A stretch of 46,770 bases of DNA from Pseudomonadota bacterium (GTDB lineage: Bacteria; Myxococcota_A; UBA796; GCA-2862545): the NCBI GenBank assembly GCA_947490265.1, contig CANLGQ010000003.1, positions 1-46,770 of the forward strand, read 5' to 3'. A program made the translations under genes and the position numbers. The notes beneath the pieces are model-generated. The model saw only the letters and a program-made list of their open reading frames with translations. It searched no databases and was not told the origin of the DNA. Below, piece after piece: positions 35,006 through 43,958 of this stretch (its first letter is position 1; every line of letters starts with the position of its first letter).

Positions 35006-36222
35006 TGTTGGCTTTCGCCACCGTCGCCTTTGCGGTCGATCCGAGCGACGAGGAGTCGCTGTCCGGTTTCGATCGCTCGAACCGCCCGGAGGTCGAGGTT
35101 CCGTTCGTGGGCCCCCCCGCTTCGCCTGGGGTGCTGGAGCGCGCGGCGGCGAGTGGCGAGAGCGCCCAGCGCGGCGCGGCGCAACTCTCCATGGACCCGG
35201 CCTTCGTCGGGGGGATCCAGGTCGGACTGGAGAAGCTGTATCGGCGGGACTACGCCGAGGCCAAGGCTCATTTCGTCGCCCTCGAGGGGAGGTTCCCTCA
35301 CACGGGGGTCGCGGCGGTCGTCGACGTCCTGGTCTGGCAGGCCAAGATGCTCGAAAACTTCGACTTTCAGTACGACGCCCAGTATCGGTCGGCGTCGAAT
35401 GTGGCGCGGGAATCGCTCGATACGGCGCTCGAGAACCCTGGAAACGAAGCATGGGAGCATTTTCTCTACGCCGGCGTCATCGGCATCGAGTCCATCCACA
35501 CCGTCCGAACCGGATCCTACTTGCCGGCCTTACAGATGGCGTTCGAGGCGATGGACCACGTCACGAAGACCCGCGAGCTCGCCCCCGATTTCACGGACCT
35601 CCTCCTCGCCGACGGGATGTACAACTACTGGCGGACGGTCCTGACCGAGAGCAGCAGGTTTCTGCCGGACTTCGGCGACAAGCGGGCCCTGGGTCTCGAG
35701 CAGATGCAGGAGGTCGAGTCGCGCGGGATCTTTCTCGGCGCGCCGTCGACCCTTTCGTTGACCTTCTCCTACATCGAGGAGAGTCGGTACGATCTCGCGC
35801 TCGGCCGCTGCCAACACAACCGCTCGCGGTATCCGGACAGCGTGATCAACAACCTGCTGACCGGCACCACCTACCTCTACCTCCGGAAATACGGCGAGGC
35901 GTTGCGGGTATTCGACGAGGTGCGCTCGGATGCCCCCGAGAATCGCCGGGTGCGGTACTGGCGCGGCGTGGCGCTGTTGCGCGCCGGTGAGTCCGCCTCG
36001 TCGGAGGCCGAGTTCAAGACGTATTTGACCAGCCCCTACCTGGAGGCGTGGCACAAGTCGTCGACCTGGTGGCGACTCGGGCAGCTCTACCAGCGAGACA
36101 AGCGTTTTGCGGAGGCGGACGCTGCCTATGCCGAGGGGGTGGAGATCGACGGCCACGCGTCGTCGAAGGCGGCGCTGAACAGCCTGCGCGAACAGCGGCG
36201 GCGGGGAACGATCTCCTATTGA
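35002..36222 (+). CDS. Secreted TPR-like repeat protein
   Basis: A 406-residue protein with a short signal peptide (MMLAFATVAFA) and an otherwise all-helical body. Helix pairs resembling tetratricopeptide repeats are seen at LEKLYRRDYAEAKAHFVALE, LSFIEESRYDLALGRCQHN-type, YLRKYGEALRVFDEV and LGQLYQRDKRFAEADAAYAEG, so it is probably a periplasmic protein-protein interaction scaffold. The central region (about 130-260) is conserved-looking but matches no named domain I know. The ATG overlaps the gshB stop (ATGA) and a second ATG follows at once. No partner can be named. Confidence 0.78.
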   Translation: MMLAFATVAFAVDPSDEESLSGFDRSNRPEVEVPFVGPPASPGVLERAAASGESAQRGAAQLSMDPAFVGGIQVGLEKLYRRDYAEAKAHFVALEGRFPHTGVAAVVDVLVWQAKMLENFDFQYDAQYRSASNVARESLDTALENPGNEAWEHFLYAGVIGIESIHTVRTGSYLPALQMAFEAMDHVTKTRELAPDFTDLLLADGMYNYWRTVLTESSRFLPDFGDKRALGLEQMQEVESRGIFLGAPSTLSLTFSYIEESRYDLALGRCQHNRSRYPDSVINNLLTGTTYLYLRKYGEALRVFDEVRSDAPENRRVRYWRGVALLRAGESASSEAEFKTYLTSPYLEAWHKSSTWWRLGQLYQRDKRFAEADAAYAEGVEIDGHASSKAALNSLREQRRRGTISY

Positions 36223-37581
36223 TCAGCGCGGGCAGGACGAGCGGGTTCCATCGACGTCGATGAGCGCGACCGGCGGCCGGGCGAGCTGAGCCAGCACCGC
36301 ATCGTGCAGCGTCACCGGGCCGGCCGGTCCCTCGATCGGTTGGGCCATGAACTGGGCGTCGACCTCGAGGCCCAGGTGCTCGGCGCAGGCCGGCCCGAAG
36401 ACGCCGGGATGGTCTCCCCCGTCGGAGGAGACCGCGCTGATCTCGGCGAGCGACGCCACGACCGAGTCGGCGAACTCCTGCTGGGTGGCGCCGAGCGCCA
36501 TGTAAACCCCGCCGGTCGGCGGATCGTACAGGTCCATCCGGGCGAGGAACGGCGTGCTGATCCACTGATAGGGGAGCGAGCTGCTCGCCCGACATTGCCA
36601 GTCGAGGTCGTCGGGCAGCGCGGCCTCGCAGGACGCGTCGCCGAAGCCGCGCACCGCTTCGGCCGCGTCGCGCGCGCCGTAGCGGGCGGCATTCTCCGCA
36701 TGGACGGTGGCCGCCAGGTCGGCCCGCAACAGGGTGGTGTCCGGGGCGACCGCCGCATCGAGCACGCCGATCACCCGCGCGCCCGGCAGGCGGCTCGCCA
36801 CCCAGTCGAGGTTCGTTCCCGCCCCGATCGATCCGGCGCTGCTCCCGGTGAAGAGCACGTTCGTCGCTGCGCTCAGGGTGGGGAGGATCTGGCTGCCGTC
36901 GTCGGAGATCGCGCCGGCCTCCGCCAGGGTGAGCGTGGCTTCGAGGATCGTGTGGCCTCGCCGCGGCAGGCTGTACGTCGAGAGGCCGTCGGCCCGCGTG
37001 ACGGTGGCGAGCGACTGCCCCTGCCACAGGTCCGAGGAGCAGTAATAGAAGAAGACGTGGTTCCAACCGGAGAAGGCGTTTGTTCCCAGGTCGATGTTGT
37101 GGATCCCGACCCCGCGAATCGTCTCAGGGTTGTAGTTCGAGCTCATCTTGCTGGCGTCGTAGTAGTCGCTTCCACACCAGCGGATCGCGCACTCCTCGTA
37201 GGTGATGCACTCGCTGCCGCCCTGCAGGTGCATCACCCAGTCGTTCGCGTGCAGCGGATTCGTTGCCGCCCGCACGTAGATCGGCGCCGGCGATCCGTCG
37301 TTGCACACGGCCAGGGGATCTTGGAGGGCGACCCGGTGGAGGTCGACGCCCTGTTGGAGCTGGTTCGGGTACGGGGAAGGAACCACCTGGGCACCCGCAC
37401 AGTCCCCGAGGACGGCGGCGATGTTGGGCGCGTCGACCTTCGGGACGCCGCTGTCCGTCGGCGGATCTGAGTCCTCCGATCCGGTCTCGGTGGTCGGGAC
37501 GGGCGGCCCGGTGTCGTCTGGGACGCGGTCGGCTCCGGGGGTGCGCGTTTGGCAGGCCAGCAATGCACCCATCCACCACAT
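36223..37581 (-). CDS. Pectinacetylesterase-like lipoprotein
   Basis: A 452-residue predicted lipoprotein: lipobox ALLAC (Cys10), a Thr/Ser/Asp/Pro-rich linker to about residue 50, then a hydrolase domain related to pectinacetylesterases/Notum. Evidence for the family is WVMHLQGGSECITYEEC (about 115-131), HVFFYYCSSDLW, and the nucleophile motif GSSAG (residues 246-250, Ser248). Late Asp and His residues in DGGDHPGVFG and ACAEH may complete the triad. Several Cys suggest disulfides. The substrate, an O-acetylated or O-acylated glycan or lipid, cannot be told. It converges with the TPR-like gene and is divergent from the M16 protease gene. Confidence 0.8.
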   Translation of the reverse strand: MWWMGALLACQTRTPGADRVPDDTGPPVPTTETGSEDSDPPTDSGVPKVDAPNIAAVLGDCAGAQVVPSPYPNQLQQGVDLHRVALQDPLAVCNDGSPAPIYVRAATNPLHANDWVMHLQGGSECITYEECAIRWCGSDYYDASKMSSNYNPETIRGVGIHNIDLGTNAFSGWNHVFFYYCSSDLWQGQSLATVTRADGLSTYSLPRRGHTILEATLTLAEAGAISDDGSQILPTLSAATNVLFTGSSAGSIGAGTNLDWVASRLPGARVIGVLDAAVAPDTTLLRADLAATVHAENAARYGARDAAEAVRGFGDASCEAALPDDLDWQCRASSSLPYQWISTPFLARMDLYDPPTGGVYMALGATQQEFADSVVASLAEISAVSSDGGDHPGVFGPACAEHLGLEVDAQFMAQPIEGPAGPVTLHDAVLAQLARPPVALIDVDGTRSSCPR

Positions 37582-37640
37582 GCGAGCCCCCGGGTCGTGT
37601 CGTCATAACGTGTAGGTTCACCCGGGGTTGGATCCTCGCG

Positions 37641-37676
37641 TGTCGCGGCCCGCCGTCGTCGCGGCCCGCCGCGACA
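37641..37676. repeat. Nested inverted and direct repeat
   Basis: Perfect 8-base arms TGTCGCGG (37641-37648) and CCGCGACA (37669-37676) enclose two copies of the 14-mer GTCGCGGCCCGCCG (37642-37655 and 37658-37671) spaced 16 bases start to start. It could form a stable hairpin or be a regulator-binding site. Confidence 0.7.
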
Positions 37677-37714
37677 GCGGGGTTGATCGACCGCGGCCGC
37701 CGCGGGCGGAGTCA

Positions 37715-37744
37715 GTAAAACACTTATTTAGACCGGCGTTTTAC
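37715..37744. repeat. Inverted repeat GTAAAAC-N16-GTTTTAC
   Basis: Perfect 7-base arms with a 16-base spacer in the only AT-rich patch of the gap, about 105 bases before the M16 protease start. Size and symmetry suit a dimeric repressor/activator operator. Confidence 0.6.
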
Positions 37745-37848
37745 CCAGACTCTCTTGGCGCACGAAGGGGGCATGTCGCGCCTGGAGGGTGGCCGGAGCG
37801 CTGAGGTTGCACTAACTCGGGGGTTCCTGCGCGGTCTGGGGAGCGAGC

Positions 37849-40647
37849 ATGCTTGCATTGGTTCTGGTGCTCGGCTGTCGTCCGCCCGAGGCCGATCCGG
37901 CGCTCGCCACCACGGCGCACCTCACCACGCCGATCCCCGTCGACCCGAGCGTGCTCTCCGGGGTGCTGCCGAACGGGCTCACCTGGTACACCGAGCACCA
38001 GGAGGAGCCGAAGGACCGGCTGGTGCTCCGCCTCGTGGTTGACGCCGGCAGCATCCTGGAAGACGAGGATCAACGCGGGATCGCCCACCTCGTCGAGCAC
38101 ATGGCGTTCAACGGAACGACGCGCTTTCCGGGCAACGGGGTGATCACCTACCTCGAGTCGATCGGCGCCGCCTTCGGGCCGCACGTCAACGCCCACACGT
38201 CGTTCGACGAGACGGTCTACAAGCTCATGGTCCCGACGGACGACCCGGCAGGGGTCAGCAAGGCCCTCGACGTGCTCGAGGACTGGGCAGGCGGGATCAG
38301 CTTCGAGACCGCGGCGATCGAAGCAGAGAAAGGGGTGGTGGTGGAGGAGTGGCGACGGAATCAGGGGGCGGGCTTTCGCGTGTCGAAGGCGATGCTGCCC
38401 CACACCTACGGGGAGGCCTACGCCAACCGAATGCCGATCGGCACCGACGAGTCGATTCAGGCGTTCGAACCAGACGCAGTGCGGCGCTTCTACCGCGACT
38501 GGTACCGGCCGGAGCTCATGGCAGTGATCGCAGTGGGCGATGTGGATCCGGCCGAGATGGCCGCGGAGATCGAATGGCGATTCGGCGACCTCCGCGGGCC
38601 CGACGCCCCGCGGGCGCGCGACCGGGTCGAGATGCCGCCGTTCCCGGACCGCCGGATTGCCATCGTGGCCGATCCGGAGCTCACCCAGACCTCGGTGAGC
38701 TACGGGCGCGGGTTCGACGACCGCGAGGGCGCCACCCACGCCGCCGCGCGGAAAAACGCCGTCGAAGGGCTGATGCTGTCGATGGTGCGCGAGCGGCTCG
38801 GAGACCGGACCCGCGCCGCGGATCGGCCGTTTCTCTCGGCGGGCGTGGGTTGGAGTCGGCTGTCGCCGACCGAGTCGAGCCGTCAGCTCTCCGCGCGGGC
38901 TCGAGAGAACGGGGGACCGGCGGCGCTCGAGGCCCTGTTGACCGAGTGGGTCCGAGTGGGCCGACATGGCTTCAACCCGGGGGAATTCTCCCGGGCCCGG
39001 TCGGAGCGTCTCGCTGAATACGACGAGATGCTCGCCCAGAAGGAGGACCGCGAGTCGGTGGGGGAGGCCGAGGAGTTGGTGCGGGTGTACACGAACGGCG
39101 AGTACTACACGCTGGTCGAGTACGAAGTCGCGATGATGCGACGCTTTTACCAGGAGGTCCCGCTCGACGAGGTGAACGCCTTCGCCCGAACCTGGCTCGC
39201 CGGGGACTCGGTGGTCGCCTCGCTCACTTTGCCCGCGAAGCCGGAGAGCCCGCCGCCCACCGAGTCGGAGATCGCGGCCCTGATCGACCGGGTGTTGGCG
39301 AGCGATCCGCCGGCGCTCGCCGACATCTCGAGCGACGGTCCGCTGGTGGCGGTCCCCCCCACGCAGGGTTCGATCGTCGCGACCACCACGCTCGACCCTG
39401 GGCTCGCGTTCACCCGGTGGGAGCTCTCGAATGGCGTCGAGGTGCTGTTTCGGGAGACCCCCTTTACCGCCGACGAGATCGTGCTGCGCGGCTGGTCGCC
39501 AGGGGGGACGTGGCTCGCTTCGGAGGCGGACTGGGTCGCTGCCAGCACCGCGGTGGACCTGGCCAAGGCCTCGGGCTTCGGGCCCTATGACGCCGCGTTG
39601 CTCGAGAAGCGCCTGTCGGGTCGGCGCCTGTCGGTCGGTCCCTGGATAGGATCCCAATTCGAGGGCTTCGACGTCACCTCCTCCCGGGAGGACCTCGACA
39701 CGGCGCTGTCCCTGCTGTGGCTCCAAGCGACCGCCCCGCGCTTCGACCCGGAGATCCTCGAGCGCGATCGCCTCGACCGGGCGAACGCGCTTCGGCAGCG
39801 CGCGCTGAACCCCGAGACCCCCTTCCAAGATGCCTTTACCGCGGCGCTGTGGGGGGACCACCGGCGCTATCGCCGCTGGGTGGTCGAGGATCTGGTCGAG
39901 ATGGACCTCGTGCGCAGTGAGGCCTTCTATCGAAGTCGCTTCGCCGATTTCTCCGACGCCACCTTCGCGATCGTGGGAGACGTGGACGAGGCCACCTTGA
40001 GGCCGCTGGTGGAGCGGTGGCTCGGCAGCCTGCCCGGCGGAGGTCGCGTCGAGATCGCCCCCGACGTCGGCGCGCGTCGAGCCCTGGGTCAGCACGAGAT
40101 CGAGGTCCGAAGCGGTACGGAGCCGGTTGCCCGAGTGCGGATCCTCTACCACGGTGCCTTCGACAACGACGTGCTGGCCCGCAACCGACAGCAAGCGGTC
40201 GCCGATGTCCTGCGCACCTTGCTCCGCGAGGACCTCCGCGAGGCGCGCAGCGGGGTCTATGGCGTGTCGGTATGGACCGACGACGACAAGCGGGTGCCGA
40301 GTCCGGCGTGGGAGCTCGGCATCGAGTTCGTATGCGATCCGGCCCGGGTGCCCGAACTCAAGGAGGCCGCGCTGGCGATCGTTGAAAAGGTTCGAACGAC
40401 CCCCGTCGCCGCGCACTACGTCGCCGATTTGCGGGCCAAGAACCGGCGCGATCGAGAGGTCGGGCTCAAGGCCAACGACTGGTGGGTCGACATCCTGGCC
40501 GTGTTCTTCCAAAACGAAGAAGATCCCGGGTTGATCCTCAAGTGGGACGAGCGGAACGACAGCCTGTCCCCCGAGGTGGTGGTGGAGGCGGCCGGCCGGT
40601 TCCTCGACCCCGCCAACCGTCTCGTCGTCGTTCGCCTCCCCAAGTGA
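37849..40647 (+). CDS. M16-family zinc protease, lipoprotein
   Basis: A 932-residue pitrilysin-family (M16) metallopeptidase with two M16 halves. The inverted zinc motif HLVEH is at residues 80-84, followed by MAFNGTTRFPGNG and the distal Glu in the EAEKGVVVEEW region (about 158-166), so the N-terminal half is catalytic. The C-terminal half lacks HxxEH and has the usual structural role. The N-terminus MLALVLVLGC is a short lipobox signal (Cys10), implying anchoring in the envelope, probably as a periplasmic or surface peptidase. The stop overlaps the GTG of the glycosyltransferase gene (GTGA). Confidence 0.92.
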   Translation: MLALVLVLGCRPPEADPALATTAHLTTPIPVDPSVLSGVLPNGLTWYTEHQEEPKDRLVLRLVVDAGSILEDEDQRGIAHLVEHMAFNGTTRFPGNGVITYLESIGAAFGPHVNAHTSFDETVYKLMVPTDDPAGVSKALDVLEDWAGGISFETAAIEAEKGVVVEEWRRNQGAGFRVSKAMLPHTYGEAYANRMPIGTDESIQAFEPDAVRRFYRDWYRPELMAVIAVGDVDPAEMAAEIEWRFGDLRGPDAPRARDRVEMPPFPDRRIAIVADPELTQTSVSYGRGFDDREGATHAAARKNAVEGLMLSMVRERLGDRTRAADRPFLSAGVGWSRLSPTESSRQLSARARENGGPAALEALLTEWVRVGRHGFNPGEFSRARSERLAEYDEMLAQKEDRESVGEAEELVRVYTNGEYYTLVEYEVAMMRRFYQEVPLDEVNAFARTWLAGDSVVASLTLPAKPESPPPTESEIAALIDRVLASDPPALADISSDGPLVAVPPTQGSIVATTTLDPGLAFTRWELSNGVEVLFRETPFTADEIVLRGWSPGGTWLASEADWVAASTAVDLAKASGFGPYDAALLEKRLSGRRLSVGPWIGSQFEGFDVTSSREDLDTALSLLWLQATAPRFDPEILERDRLDRANALRQRALNPETPFQDAFTAALWGDHRRYRRWVVEDLVEMDLVRSEAFYRSRFADFSDATFAIVGDVDEATLRPLVERWLGSLPGGGRVEIAPDVGARRALGQHEIEVRSGTEPVARVRILYHGAFDNDVLARNRQQAVADVLRTLLREDLREARSGVYGVSVWTDDDKRVPSPAWELGIEFVCDPARVPELKEAALAIVEKVRTTPVAAHYVADLRAKNRRDREVGLKANDWWVDILAVFFQNEEDPGLILKWDERNDSLSPEVVVEAAGRFLDPANRLVVVRLPK

Positions 40648-43226
40648 ACGGCTGGGGAGACCGGTTTCGCGCGGCGAACGCCGCCGAGCGCGCGGCCCGA
40701 CACGGCCTCGCGGTGGCGATGGCGGTTTACCTCTGCCTCTTCGGCCTCTACTCCCAGTGGTACATCGAGGACGCGGCGATCGTGTTCGCGTTCGCCCGAA
40801 ACGCGGGGAACGGGTTGGGTTTCGTGCCCTGGCCGGGCGGGGAGCGGGTGGAGGGGTTCTCCGATCCGCTGTGGACGCTGGTGCTGACCGCGCTCTCCGC
40901 GGTGCGGGTCAGCCCGTGGATCGCGGCCAAGATCCTGGGCGCTGGGCTCGGGCTCGCCACGCTCGCCGGGGTGGATCGCTGGGCGCGGGCGCTGCACCCG
41001 CAGGGCGACCCGCGGATCGGGGCGGCCGCCGCGGCCCTGGTGGCGATCTCGCCCCAGTTCGCGGCCTGGAACGCCTCGGGTCTCGAGAACCCGCTCCTGG
41101 GGTGGCTCCTCGTGTGGGGCGCGGTGGCGGTCGCGGAGGGGCGACCGGGGCTGGTCGTCGGAACCTGGTGGGGCCTCGTCGCGATCACCCGGCCCGAGGG
41201 GTTGATGTACGGCGCGATCGCCGGCGCGGTGGGCGGGGCTGCCGCCGGGCGGCAGGCGCCGCGGTGGATCGCCGGCTTCGGGGCCGGACTGGTGCTGCCG
41301 ATCGCCGGGTGGATGGCCTTTAAGGTGCCGTATTTCGCCTGGCCGCTGCCGAACACGTACTACGCCAAGCTCGGCGACGTGGCCCCGGGCCTCGCGGTGT
41401 GGGACGGCGACGGGTGGAACTACCTGCGGAACTGGGGCCTCCGCACCGGCCAGGGGTTCCTGCTTCCGCTCTACGCGGTGGGCCTGGCCGGACCCTCGGG
41501 ATGGCGCCCCCGCTTGGCGGCCGCGCTGGCGCTGTTGGCGATGCTGTCATGGGTCCCCGGTCTCGCATGGACCGACGAGATCCCGGGCTGGCCCCTTCGC
41601 GATGGGCCGGTGCTGGTGGCTGCGCGCCTCGCGCTCACCGCGTTGGCGTTGGGGGGACTCCCGCTCCTGGCGCTCGGTCGCCCCGGTTCGGCCGCCCGCG
41701 CGCTCGCCGCCTGGATCGCGGCCGCCGGTCTGTTCTTCTCGGTGGCTGCCGCCGGCGATTGGATGACCGGGTTTCGCTGGATGGCCATCCCGGCGGTCGC
41801 GCTCGGGGTGCTGCTCGCCGACGCGCTCGTGGTGTGGGTCCCGCGGCTCCCGGTCGGCGCGCGGGCGGTCCTGGCCGTGGGGGTCGGCGGGGTGCTCTTC
41901 GGGGCCGGTGGCGCCGAGACCGTCCGCTATGTGCGCGGGGCCGACACGTCGCCGTTCGACGTGCAGGATCGGCTGGCCTTCCACGCCCGGATCGCCCGCA
42001 AGCTGGCGCTCGACCTCCCGCCGCGGGTCGGCGACGTGGACATGGGGGCCCACCTGTGGTGGTACCGGAGCCCGGTGCTCGACTATGCCGGTTTGCTCGA
42101 CGTCCCGTTCGCCCAGCACCACTACGACCCCCGATTCCTCGACGAGTACGTGTTTGCGGAGATCCGGCCCGAGATCGTCCACGTTCACGGGAACTGGTCG
42201 GCGCGGTCGCGGCTCCGCTCACGACCGGGGTTCTCGTCCTACGTCAACGTCGGCGGATACGCCCAGTCGGGCGGGATCCGGCATGACGGGAGCGTCGTTC
42301 GGCGGGAGCTCTTGACCGGGACCTGGACGGGTCCGGCCGGGCGCGGCGCGGTGTTTGGTGCCCAGGTGGGCGCGGCCGAGCTGCTCGGCTGGGAGGTCCC
42401 CGACGCGGTCGCGCCCGGCGGCCCGCTGCCGATCCGGACCGCGTGGCGAAAACAGGGCGTCACGCACGACTTCTCGGTGTACGCCTTCCTCGCGGACTCC
42501 CAGGGGGTGCGGGTGGTTTGGGAGCTGCCGCCGGGGTGGGGCTGGCTCCCGGCCGAGCGGTGGCGAACCGGGGAGGTCCTCGTCACCCGCCACCTGCCGA
42601 CCGTTCCGGCGGATCTGCCGCCGGGGAACTATGATCTCGGGATCGCCGTGTTCGGGAAGCAGGACGGTGCCGGATGGCCGGCCGATCCGGCCGCCGCGGC
42701 CGCGGTGTTCGCGCGCGGGGAGATCCGCTGGCCAGGCGGGGTGGTGGTGGCGGCCGCCGCTGCGGTGGAGGCCGCGGTGCAGTCCGGCTTGGTCGAGGCG
42801 GAGCGCCGGGCCGACCAGGGAGACTGCGACGGGGCGATCTCCGTGCGCCGCGCGACCCGCGATCGGCTCCCCTTTGAACCCCCCGAGGTCGAAGCGCTGC
42901 GGGTTCCGATCGGCCGTTGCTTGGCCCGCCGCGCGACCCCCGCCGCGATGGCGGCGGCGATGCGCTGGGCGGCCGCCGATCCGGAGGTGCGCGCCACCGG
43001 AGTGGCGCTCGCGGACCACTGGGAGGCCGAAGGCCGCGCCGCGCTTGCCGGGGGGGATCCAGCGGCCGCCCACGCCTCCTGGCGCGCGGCCTTGGACGCC
43101 GATCCACTCCGACCGTGGCTTCGTCGCGCCCTCGAGGGGCTGCGTCGGGAGCGGTTGGGGCTCGATCGCCCGCGGCGATCGCCGGGTCCGGTCGAGCGGG
43201 TGGATCCGAATCAGCGCGGCGGTTGA
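40644..43226 (+). CDS. GT-C fold membrane glycosyltransferase with C-terminal soluble domains
   Basis: An 860-residue polytopic protein. The first membrane segment is followed by an Asp-containing loop WYIEDAAIVFAFARN, then NGLGFVPWPGGERVEGFSDPLW, ASGLENPLLG and ITRPEGLMY. These blocks are typical of GT-C enzymes (AftB/GT39-like) that use polyprenyl-phosphate sugars. About ten to twelve hydrophobic segments reach residue 450. A soluble part follows, including a beta-rich domain (about 580-690: THDFSVYAFLADS, ADLPPGNYDLGIAVFG) and an Ala-rich helical, TPR-like tail. Donor and acceptor are unknown; a lipid-linked or protein glycan on the outer face is likely. The GTG start is coupled to the M16 gene; the last 16 bases overlap the convergent gene. 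Confidence 0.82.
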   Translation: MNGWGDRFRAANAAERAARHGLAVAMAVYLCLFGLYSQWYIEDAAIVFAFARNAGNGLGFVPWPGGERVEGFSDPLWTLVLTALSAVRVSPWIAAKILGAGLGLATLAGVDRWARALHPQGDPRIGAAAAALVAISPQFAAWNASGLENPLLGWLLVWGAVAVAEGRPGLVVGTWWGLVAITRPEGLMYGAIAGAVGGAAAGRQAPRWIAGFGAGLVLPIAGWMAFKVPYFAWPLPNTYYAKLGDVAPGLAVWDGDGWNYLRNWGLRTGQGFLLPLYAVGLAGPSGWRPRLAAALALLAMLSWVPGLAWTDEIPGWPLRDGPVLVAARLALTALALGGLPLLALGRPGSAARALAAWIAAAGLFFSVAAAGDWMTGFRWMAIPAVALGVLLADALVVWVPRLPVGARAVLAVGVGGVLFGAGGAETVRYVRGADTSPFDVQDRLAFHARIARKLALDLPPRVGDVDMGAHLWWYRSPVLDYAGLLDVPFAQHHYDPRFLDEYVFAEIRPEIVHVHGNWSARSRLRSRPGFSSYVNVGGYAQSGGIRHDGSVVRRELLTGTWTGPAGRGAVFGAQVGAAELLGWEVPDAVAPGGPLPIRTAWRKQGVTHDFSVYAFLADSQGVRVVWELPPGWGWLPAERWRTGEVLVTRHLPTVPADLPPGNYDLGIAVFGKQDGAGWPADPAAAAAVFARGEIRWPGGVVVAAAAAVEAAVQSGLVEAERRADQGDCDGAISVRRATRDRLPFEPPEVEALRVPIGRCLARRATPAAMAAAMRWAAADPEVRATGVALADHWEAEGRAALAGGDPAAAHASWRAALDADPLRPWLRRALEGLRRERLGLDRPRRSPGPVERVDPNQRGG

Positions 43227-43918
43227 GCGCCTTCGAGCTCGCCGTCGCGGACCCACACCAGTGCCATCTCCGCCGCCATCGACCGGGCCAGATCTCGCCC
43301 GGTGCGATCGATCGGGTAGCGGCTCGAGAGGATGGCCTCGAACCGATCGGCGTAGCGCACGCACACTTCGCCGTCCCGGGTGATCAGGGCCGCGCCCATC
43401 GCCGCGCTCACCAGGTACGGCTCGTCTCGCGAATCGACGACGACCGGCCCGCCGGTGGTCTCGATCACCTCGCCCGGCGCGCCGACCGCGGTGAGGGGCT
43501 GCCCCTCCCACCCGACCAGCCAGGTGACGAGCACCGCATCGCCGCCCGTGCCGTGCACGAGGCCCTCGAGCGCGTCCCAATCCGCTCGCCCGATGGCCGA
43601 GCGGGCCCGTTCCATCGCGCCCCCGGTCCAGGTGCCGAGCCGAAACTCGCCCGACCAGCTCTCCCCGAGCGCGCTGTTGATGGCGGTGGGCATCGCGAGC
43701 CACAGCTCGCGCGGAAGCCAGGCGAGCTCTCGGGTCCGCCGGGCCCGAAGGTGGGCCTGCTGGGGGGGAGCGGGGCGCCCGATCCACGTGTCGAGGACCA
43801 GCGCGGGGGCCTCGGACAGCGATACCAAGGGAAGAACCCGCACCTCGCCGGGCGCCCACCGGGCCGCGAAGTCCCAGCTCAGGGGCTGTCCCGCCAGGGC
43901 TGTCGCGACCCACCACAT
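43211..43918 (-). CDS. Exported hypothetical protein
   Basis: A 235-residue protein with a short hydrophobic N-terminus (MWWVATALAGQP) that looks like a signal peptide. The remainder mixes strands and helices: VRVLPLVSLSEAPALVLDTWIG, a central GGDAVLVTWLVGWEG followed by TTGGPVVVDSRDE, and a helical C-terminus with MAAEMALVWVRDGELEG. I recognise no family. The central alternation of hydrophobic strands with Ala-Met-Ala-helix segments resembles lipoprotein-type assembly factors of myxobacteria, but this is only an impression. It follows the transaldolase gene by 40 bases on the same strand and overlaps the glycosyltransferase 3' end by 16 bases. Confidence 0.6.
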   Translation of the reverse strand: MWWVATALAGQPLSWDFAARWAPGEVRVLPLVSLSEAPALVLDTWIGRPAPPQQAHLRARRTRELAWLPRELWLAMPTAINSALGESWSGEFRLGTWTGGAMERARSAIGRADWDALEGLVHGTGGDAVLVTWLVGWEGQPLTAVGAPGEVIETTGGPVVVDSRDEPYLVSAAMGAALITRDGEVCVRYADRFEAILSSRYPIDRTGRDLARSMAAEMALVWVRDGELEGAQPPR

Positions 43919-43958
43919 GCGCCGAGAGGATAACGCGACCGCCCGGGCCCGGACCGAG

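Larger units (their letters stand above)
37582..37848. promoter_or_regulatory. Divergent intergenic region with inverted and direct repeats
   Basis: A 267-base gap serving two divergent lipoprotein genes. It contains a GC-rich repeat cluster at 37641-37676 and an AT-richer block (37711-37750) with a 7-base inverted repeat. No clear -35/-10 pair could be assigned, but the AT-rich block is the likeliest promoter or operator area. Confidence 0.45.

Noticed and set aside
33212-35452. A 746-codon minus-strand frame opposite mnmE and gshB
   Set aside because: It spans two real genes and an intergenic gap on the other strand and encodes a low-complexity Arg/Pro/Ser-rich product.
37741-40512. A 923-codon open frame on the minus strand opposite the M16 protease gene
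   Set aside because: It is fully antisense to a protein with clear HLVEH and lipobox motifs; its Arg/Gly/His-rich product has no motifs. Long antisense frames are expected at this GC content.
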